Shown here piece after piece: positions 58,166 to 64,000 of a DNA stretch of 64,000 nucleotides. Numbering within the stretch: position 1 is the stretch's first letter; each line of letters starts with the position of its first letter. The notes beneath the pieces are model-generated. The model was not told the DNA's origin and did not search any database. It saw only the letters and a program-made list of their open reading frames with translations. Both the position numbers and the translations under genes were made by a program. The stretch is from Carposina sasakii (taxonomy: Eukaryota; Arthropoda; Insecta; Lepidoptera; Carposinidae). Where the stretch lies: assembly GCA_014607495.2 (NCBI GenBank), contig CP053153.1:5828001-5892000 (forward strand). Direction: 5' to 3'.

Positions 58166-60700
58166 ATTAACTCTCTATATATAGGTAGATTAATCCCAAA
58201 TTCCAACTTTCCAACCTAATACCAGCACGTGATGTCCAAGAGAGCACACAGGAAATCACAACATAAATCATCGAAAGTAGAAACAACGTGACGACACTGC
58301 TTCTAGCTTTTTTATAATATAGCTTGATCAAAATGCAAATCAGAAACAACAAGATGTAGAGTAAAAAAACTTTCAAGTTTTAGTGAAGAACTTAAAACTA
58401 TGCATAGTTTTAGTGTTCCGTGTAAAATAAAAAAACTATTAGGTTTATTATTATTTTAATTTGATTTTATTTCTCATGCCCAATTAGCAATTTTCTCTTC
58501 TATTCTTTATTCTATACGCTTCAGTCTCCTAGCAATTTATTTTATTATGATGGCTCAAAAGCGGTAAAAATGTAAACCGTTAAATGTAAGAATACATTTT
58601 AATAGTGTGATAGATAAGATCAAAACTCAGAACCCAAAATTATCGAAAGAGTCGGACGCTTTGAATATGACCATAGAACAATTAGACGATAGATACGATG
58701 GTACACATATAGTCAAAGATGTTAGGTAGAATGATACATCCATTTCTTAATTATTAAGCCACGTGTGGTAAAGGTAGTCGTTAGCCTGCCACCACTAATA
58801 AAAAGCGTTTTAAAACTATAACGAAACTATTATACGGATCCTCTGTATCAGACCACTCATTCTTTATTTTTTAACAAGTCAGGCCATGTAGTCGTCAGTG
58901 GTAAGAGGCACAGTGACGGCATAATTTCCCTAAGGTTTAGCCTAACCGCAGTTTGGGTCGGAAGATCTATTGCATTTGTATGCAAGTTAGACAGCAATGA
59001 TTTTAATTTGGACCGACGACGCAGAAGAAAAACTACTTGAGATAACGTTTTTTATTATTACAAGCTTTTATTTACTTGCAATGTACGGGTGATTTTAAGG
59101 CACTTGTCAACCGATTGGGCATTTGGTGAGCACGTTCAGTTCGGATGACAATGCATGATTAACAGTGGGACGTCATTCTAAATATGGCGGCATACCCACA
59201 ATGGCGGATTTTTAATGCATTCCTACAATATGGGTATCAATTTAAAGGGCTAGCTGAGAGTAACTATGTGACGTCACTCTTAATCCAATATGGCGGACTT
59301 CTAAAACTTGAAAATCTATTTTGAAACAGATATTTTTAAGCAATTGAGTTGAAATTTTGTATGCACGTTCATGCATGACAATGCATGGTTAACTGTAGAC
59401 CGACTTAAACAACTCAAAAACAACGCTTTGGTGGTATAAATAACTTAATGCAGTTACCTCCCGTGAGAGGAAATCAAGTGTTTGATCAACCTGCTATTAT
59501 ACTTAGGAACTTACCAGGTCTGTATCAAGATGCGCACTTTTACACTCTTTACTGTTAATTTATAACGTCATTTCAAATTTAACAGATTTCAGACATTTAA
59601 GTACTCACTTTCTTAGTTGTCGTGCCGAGGACTGAGTGGCATGATGACATGATGTCGTGAACATACCAGGCACCGGAACGAAGTATATTACTCTCTTACT
59701 CTTCTACACGAAGCTCGTCGACATAATATGCGTGGGAACAATATGGGAAAATCTGAAACATCAACACAAAGATGCTGTTAAAAGTAAGAACGCGAGTACT
59801 TAAATGTCGCGACAAGCTTTTATAACATTGTCTATTGAGGGATGGGTCCGCTGAATCCGCCTACTCATGATCACGAACACAAGACACCACAGTGCCAGAT
59901 TAGCATGCAACCATAAATACATAGCTGCAATCCGTTAATCGACATTTCGCCAACACCCGTGGCATCATTTAGTTTTCCATGTTAGTTCTATCTACCGAAC
60001 CAACTAATTAGTATAGATTTGAACTTCCGAATAGTGACGCCTGATACAATTCAAAATATAAATTGTGTCAAAGTTAAAAAATGACGTTATAAATTAACAG
60101 TAAAAGTTTTAGTATAAAAGTTTATTTTTTCTTTTTAGCGCATTTAAATAAAAGCTTGTTTTTAAAAAGGTTTTTTTTTTAGTCAAGATAAAATATATTT
60201 CCAAATAGTTTTGTTAAAGAATACTCCAAAACATTTTAGATTATTGTTTCTTATGTGTTATATAAGTGAATAAGACCTACATTAACTTTTGAAAATATTT
60301 TTACATCAAAAACAACCATATTTCCATAATTATAATTCACTCAAAACATACATCGGCATACTCGTATTACACGCTCTTTTGTTTCCAAATTCCGTTCAAT
60401 CCACGAATGCACTTCGCTGATCTATAAAGGATCTACATTACCCCTTTCCGGAAATAGACGTTTTATTATCTTTATTCCCAAATAAAACATTGAGCGGATG
60501 GTGGAAGCGATATGGTTTTTCCTTCGTCTGACTTCGCATCCTTTCAGCTTCGTAGACCTTCAGTAGATCAGCCGATAAGGCTGTTTGTGTCCCTTCCAGG
60601 GCGTTTTGAAAGTACATATAGTAAATCTATTTCCGATACTTTCAAAGGGTATGTTTATGAATAGTAAACATAGTGGAGGTGGCATAACAACGTATAAAAT
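58166..60700. other. Gene-free stretch with a local duplication
   Basis: At about 59120-59400 'gcacgttca', 'gacaatgcatg' and 'ttaac' recur about 230 bp apart, and 'aatatggcgg' occurs twice (about 59181 and 59287). No gene recognised. Confidence 0.5.
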
Positions 60701-60782
60701 AATGTTAACATAGCGCTGGTTGTATGTTAGCCGGTTATATTACACACGTAGTCTACATTGGCTTGGCTTGTTTATAGCCGGA

Positions 60783-61069
60783 GTCGTGGACGTGGTTAAG
60801 CGTATCGCGAGGCTGAAGTGGAGGTGGGCGGGACATTTAGCCAGGAGGGATGATGGTCGATGGACCAAGGCGGTGACGGAATGGTGGCCAAGGGACGCTT
60901 TAAGACCGAGGGGCAGACCACCCGTCCGATGGTCAGATGATATCCGAAGGGTTGCTGGACAGCAGTGGATAAGGTTCGCCCAGGACAGAGGACAGTGGCA
61001 TAGGGAACAGGAGGCCTTTACACAACAGTGGGTGTAAGAGATTGTATAGATAGATAGATAGATAGATAA
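60783..61069 (+). mobile_element. RTE-clade LINE, 3' end of ORF and GATA tail
   Basis: The open frame reads VVKRIARLKWRWAGHLARR, ending at a stop codon at 61035-61037; the signatures Lys-Trp-x-Trp-Ala-Gly-His, Arg-Gly-Arg-Pro-Pro-x-Arg-Trp and Gln-Gln-Trp mark the C-terminus of RTE-type reverse transcriptase proteins. It is followed by six GATA units (61046-61069), the kind of short tandem tail RTE elements carry. Endonuclease and reverse transcriptase domains are absent (5'-truncated). The antisense 125-codon frame is a shadow. Confidence 0.85.
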
Positions 61070-61166
61070 GAGTTTTGCGAACATGAAAACCAATGTTAGA
61101 GATAAATTATGTCGCACGGATTAGTCAAATGCTAATACTTTCTAATTTTAATAATGTATTTATTTA

Positions 61167-61688
61167 TGAACGTCAGAACCGCGAGGCCATTGAAAGAAAT
61201 ATCTATCCTGATAGCTTAAAAAAATAATACCTAATTGGTACCTTTACTCTCAATATTAGTACTACTAAATGGTTTTTAAGTCATGATGGCGTGACCACCC
61301 GCAGTTTACCAAGTGGCACATACTTTATCGAATATTTAAGTGCGACAATATTTAAATCAAATCAAATCAAAAATTAAAATTCCTTTATTTGCAACATTAT
61401 GTAGTTGTACACATAATTTAGTACCTAATTGGTACCTTTACTCTCAATATTAGTACCTCAATGGTTTTTAAGTAATTACATTTTTAAAGTCCTGACATTA
61501 GAATGTCGTGACCACTCGCAGTTTACCAAGTGCTAACTAAATACTTTACCGAAGATTCAAGTACGGCAAAATTTAGTACCCTATTTGTAACTAAACGTAC
61601 ATTCAGCTCCACATGATAGCGTTAAGCGTTTCAGAGTTCAATATCAGGGTAGATATTTCTTTCAATGGCCTCGCGGTTCTGACGTTCA
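61167..61688. mobile_element. Non-autonomous DNA element with 47-bp TIRs and an internal duplication
   Basis: 61167-61213 and 61642-61688 are reverse complements with one mismatch in 47 (core cgaggccattgaaagaaat). Inside, a block of 'ttggtacctttactctcaat', 'ggtttttaag', 'cagtttaccaagtg' is present twice (about 61236-61345 and 61428-61560). No transposase. Total 522 bp. Confidence 0.8.
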
Positions 61689-62089
61689 CATTTTTTTTTT
61701 CAAGGTGTAGCGTCGCTAGCAAAGTTATGAAGCGGTAATAAATTATAATATAATAATATCTATAAATTATAATATAATAATAAATTATAATTATAATATA
61801 ATATTGGTCGTTTATATTATGACACGCTTCACCTTCGCTCATCTCATGCAACGGCTACAGAACTAGACTGACTGTAGCATCTCCTTGACATCCTTCCTTT
61901 ATGTGCAAACTATAGGTCTATAACTTTTCAGCTCTTCTTCCATATCTCTACGGGACCCAATCGGATATATTACTTTATAGCCTATCCGTTCCTCAAAAGA
62001 TATCTTTGTGAGAACTATTATTGAGTGAGTAGGATTTTTTTACTTGTACAACATATAGGTATTGAATAACTTTATTTTAAATCAGGTAC
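61689..62089. other. Gene-free stretch
   Basis: AT-rich; 61738-61805 is a simple TAATA-type repeat. Nothing else recognised. Confidence 0.5.
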
Positions 62090-62628
62090 TATGCTGACGC
62101 AGGGCTTCACCAGAATACGTCAGCTGCATCTCCTTCCATGCATGTCGTTTGAGTCGACTAATTAACTCAAGTATACTCTCGGGCAATAAGCTAGCAATTT
62201 GTTGCTGATCATTTCAGCTGCCATTAGGTCCTTTTTGAAAATCAGCGCTGCTTGCATGGTAGGCACGCCTTACCTTGTTCTAGCAGCGTTCAGCTGAAAA
62301 GGAACCTATTTGGCGGTTTCACTTACACGGGACGTGACTGCGGGGCTCCAATTAGGGTGCACGGTCCTTCCTGTTACTGTTCTTTTCTACATGTGTTTTC
62401 TTACCTGTTTGCCTACTCTTTTCTATTGTGTCTATTTCTACCCTATTTCCGAGCTATTTCCATTGTCTTGTTCTATGTTGTTGCTGTCCGTGTATATATA
62501 ATTGTCAAATAATTCTATCTTCTATCTATCTATCATTACATCTGTCTTGGTTATGCTAAACGTGGCTATGGGATTTCTTTAAGATCCTGCAGTACTGGTT
62601 ATCTCATTTCGAGAACACAGCCGTGTCT
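62090..62628 (+). repeat. Family F copy with an insertion
   Basis: 'gctgacgcagggcttcacca' begins a family F copy that continues at 62536 ('acatctgtcttggttatgct' to 'gaacacagccgtgtctat'). Between about 62222 and 62535 lies an insert ending in ATCT units, probably a retroposed element; a frame of 86 codons in it has no known motif. Confidence 0.6.
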
Positions 62629-62630
62629 AT

Positions 62631-62939
62631 TTTTTTGTTGCCACCCTTAACGAAGGGTACTAATTTCTTTTCTAATTACTTGATCGGGTGAAATTTATAG
62701 TGTCCAGTGTTTATGCTAGTTTTTTCATAGACAGATATTAATTATTTCTCGTGAAAAAATCTTGCTACGCGCGTCAATATGCATTTATGCAGAAAAACGC
62801 AGTCTATTTACTCAACTTTGGACCCTAATATCTTGGGAACCAGACACTTTCCAGGTATGCTTCCACGGAGAAAAATAATCGTGATGTTGAGGAGATTCCG
62901 TAGTTTTCGGGAACGTTGACGACCAAAAATCATTCTGTA
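62631..62939 (-). mobile_element. Repeat family A, copy 7 (outer end lost)
   Basis: 'ttgttgccacccttaacgaa' to 'cgaccaaaaatcattctgta'; about 70 bp shorter than full length. Joined directly to the family F copy. Confidence 0.75.
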
Positions 62940-63444
62940 TGTATGTATATTATGTCAGGTGCAATGGCATCCTAAAAAACTCGACTGTACATAAGTATTG
63001 CTCGCATATTAACAGCGAAATATCTAAAATCTGCATAATCTATACGAGACTTGGAGATATAACTGATTTTTGAGAGCCAACAGTAACCAAAACTACACTT
63101 TCAATTATACATAGAGAATAAGACGCCGTCTAATATTTATTTATTGTTAAATTGTATGTAAGTACAGTGATCTTATAGCTGTATACAAAATCAATACAAT
63201 TTTACTCAACGACTTCGGTACGATTGTTAAACTATACTAACTCAATAAAGCCCAACAAGTTCCGGAAAAGCTATTACGAAGTGTTTATAGTTGGCAACAG
63301 GACATTAATATGTAGTAGGTATGTTGGCATTTTCAGCATTAGTCTAAGTCATAATCCTAAGTGCTTGCCTTACTTTAAAAAGGGTAAGGGAGCTACCATA
63401 AAAATATTCACTTTTACAATGTTATCAATATAATTATAAAGTTT
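62940..63444. other. Gene-free stretch
   Basis: Anonymous AT-rich sequence, no gene or known repeat. Confidence 0.5.
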
Positions 63445-63675
63445 ACATACATACATACAATCACGCCTCTCACGCCTTTATCCCTTACACTACAAACGTA
63501 GGCAGAACCAATGGACGATAGAACCATATGGTGCCACTTCTGACCAATTTTGAGGGTATAGTTGAGATGTACAAGTTCGGTTAGTAGTGACAGGTGGTCA
63601 GCCCATCGCCTACAAAACACCAAGACCCTCTTGTCCCTCTACTGACTTGAATAGTATGCCCGGGAAGAGAAAAGT
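63445..63675 (-). repeat. Repeat family D, copy 6
   Basis: 'acatacatacatacaatcac' to 'agtatgcccgggaagagaaa'; reverse orientation, lacking the last 40 or so bases of the family. Confidence 0.75.
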
Positions 63676-64000
63676 TTAGCTGTCTAGTATAGGTATCATC
63701 AAATAGGTAGAATCAAAATAAAACGGTCACAGCCATGAAACAATGAACAGTCACTCGGTTCTAGAGATAATTCTATGCCCAACTCAAATTATTCTAGTAC
63801 CTACGAAAATTGTCCGTAAGCTAAATATTTATAGACAAAAAAACAGATTACCATACAGCAAAGCTAATAATGGTTCCCTACGATGATAAAAATAGAAACA
63901 TCGCCATAGATTTTTAAAGAACACACATCGTGCATTTACTTTTCTTTTTACCCAAAGATATCCGATATCTAAAGTACCCTTGTTTGTCTGTAATGGATAT
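63676..64000. other. Gene-free right edge
   Basis: No feature recognised in the last 325 bases. Confidence 0.5.

Noticed and set aside
61046..61069. GATA units as an independent microsatellite
   Set aside because: They follow directly on the stop of the LINE frame and are best explained as the tail of that element.
60740..61117. 125-codon minus frame
   Set aside because: It is the shadow of the LINE coding end on the opposite strand.

Overview
The window is insect nuclear DNA, almost certainly from a moth or butterfly. It is AT-rich, its genes have short exons with GT-AG introns, and most of it is dispersed repeats of kinds common in Lepidoptera (the 'ccactgctggacgtaggcct' repeat, the 'gacgcccgcgacttcgtcc' repeat, tRNA-headed SINEs, RTE-type LINE tails). 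The only protein-coding genes I can support are cytosolic glutathione S-transferases (GSTs) of the insect epsilon type. Together with several broken copies they form a tandem and inverted GST cluster.

Layout. At the left edge (48-171, +) is the last exon of a GST whose body lies outside the window. A promoter and a non-coding first exon (about 397-569) lead to an intact six-exon GST gene (coding 2813-6370, +, 215 aa). From 6.5 to 23.6 kb there are only repeats and unassigned DNA. Three broken copies follow on the minus strand. One has coding exons 1-2 only (24183-23696) and ends in a 37-bp palindrome. One keeps promoter, non-coding exon, first coding exon, a fragment of the fourth and the last exon (33.5-29.8 kb), but has lost the second and third coding exons. 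One is a first-coding-exon relic with stops (35943-35797). A second intact GST (coding 40557-42384, +, 216 aa) follows. From 42.4 to 64 kb I find no gene, only transposon-derived sequence and anonymous DNA, including an RTE LINE tail near 61 kb.

Both intact genes share the same five-coding-exon architecture with identical intron phases (exon lengths 138/59/142/191/118 and 141/59/142/194/115). Both keep the catalytic serine, the glutathione-binding Asp-Ser pair and the N-capping Ser/Thr-x-x-Asp box, so both should be active enzymes conjugating glutathione to electrophiles. The broken copies document repeated duplication (once with the promoter and inverted) followed by loss.

Several repeat families recur: A (about 380 bp) and B (about 340-490 bp), both bounded by TACAGG...CCTGTA ends; C, D, F and G, fragments of longer retroelements or SINE-like units; H, a TIR element; and E, SINE-like. 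They sit in GST introns and at least one lies at a break in a GST copy. I see no CRISPR, operon or other defence-type system. The notable material is the duplication and decay history of the GST cluster and a set of palindromic or foldback structures.
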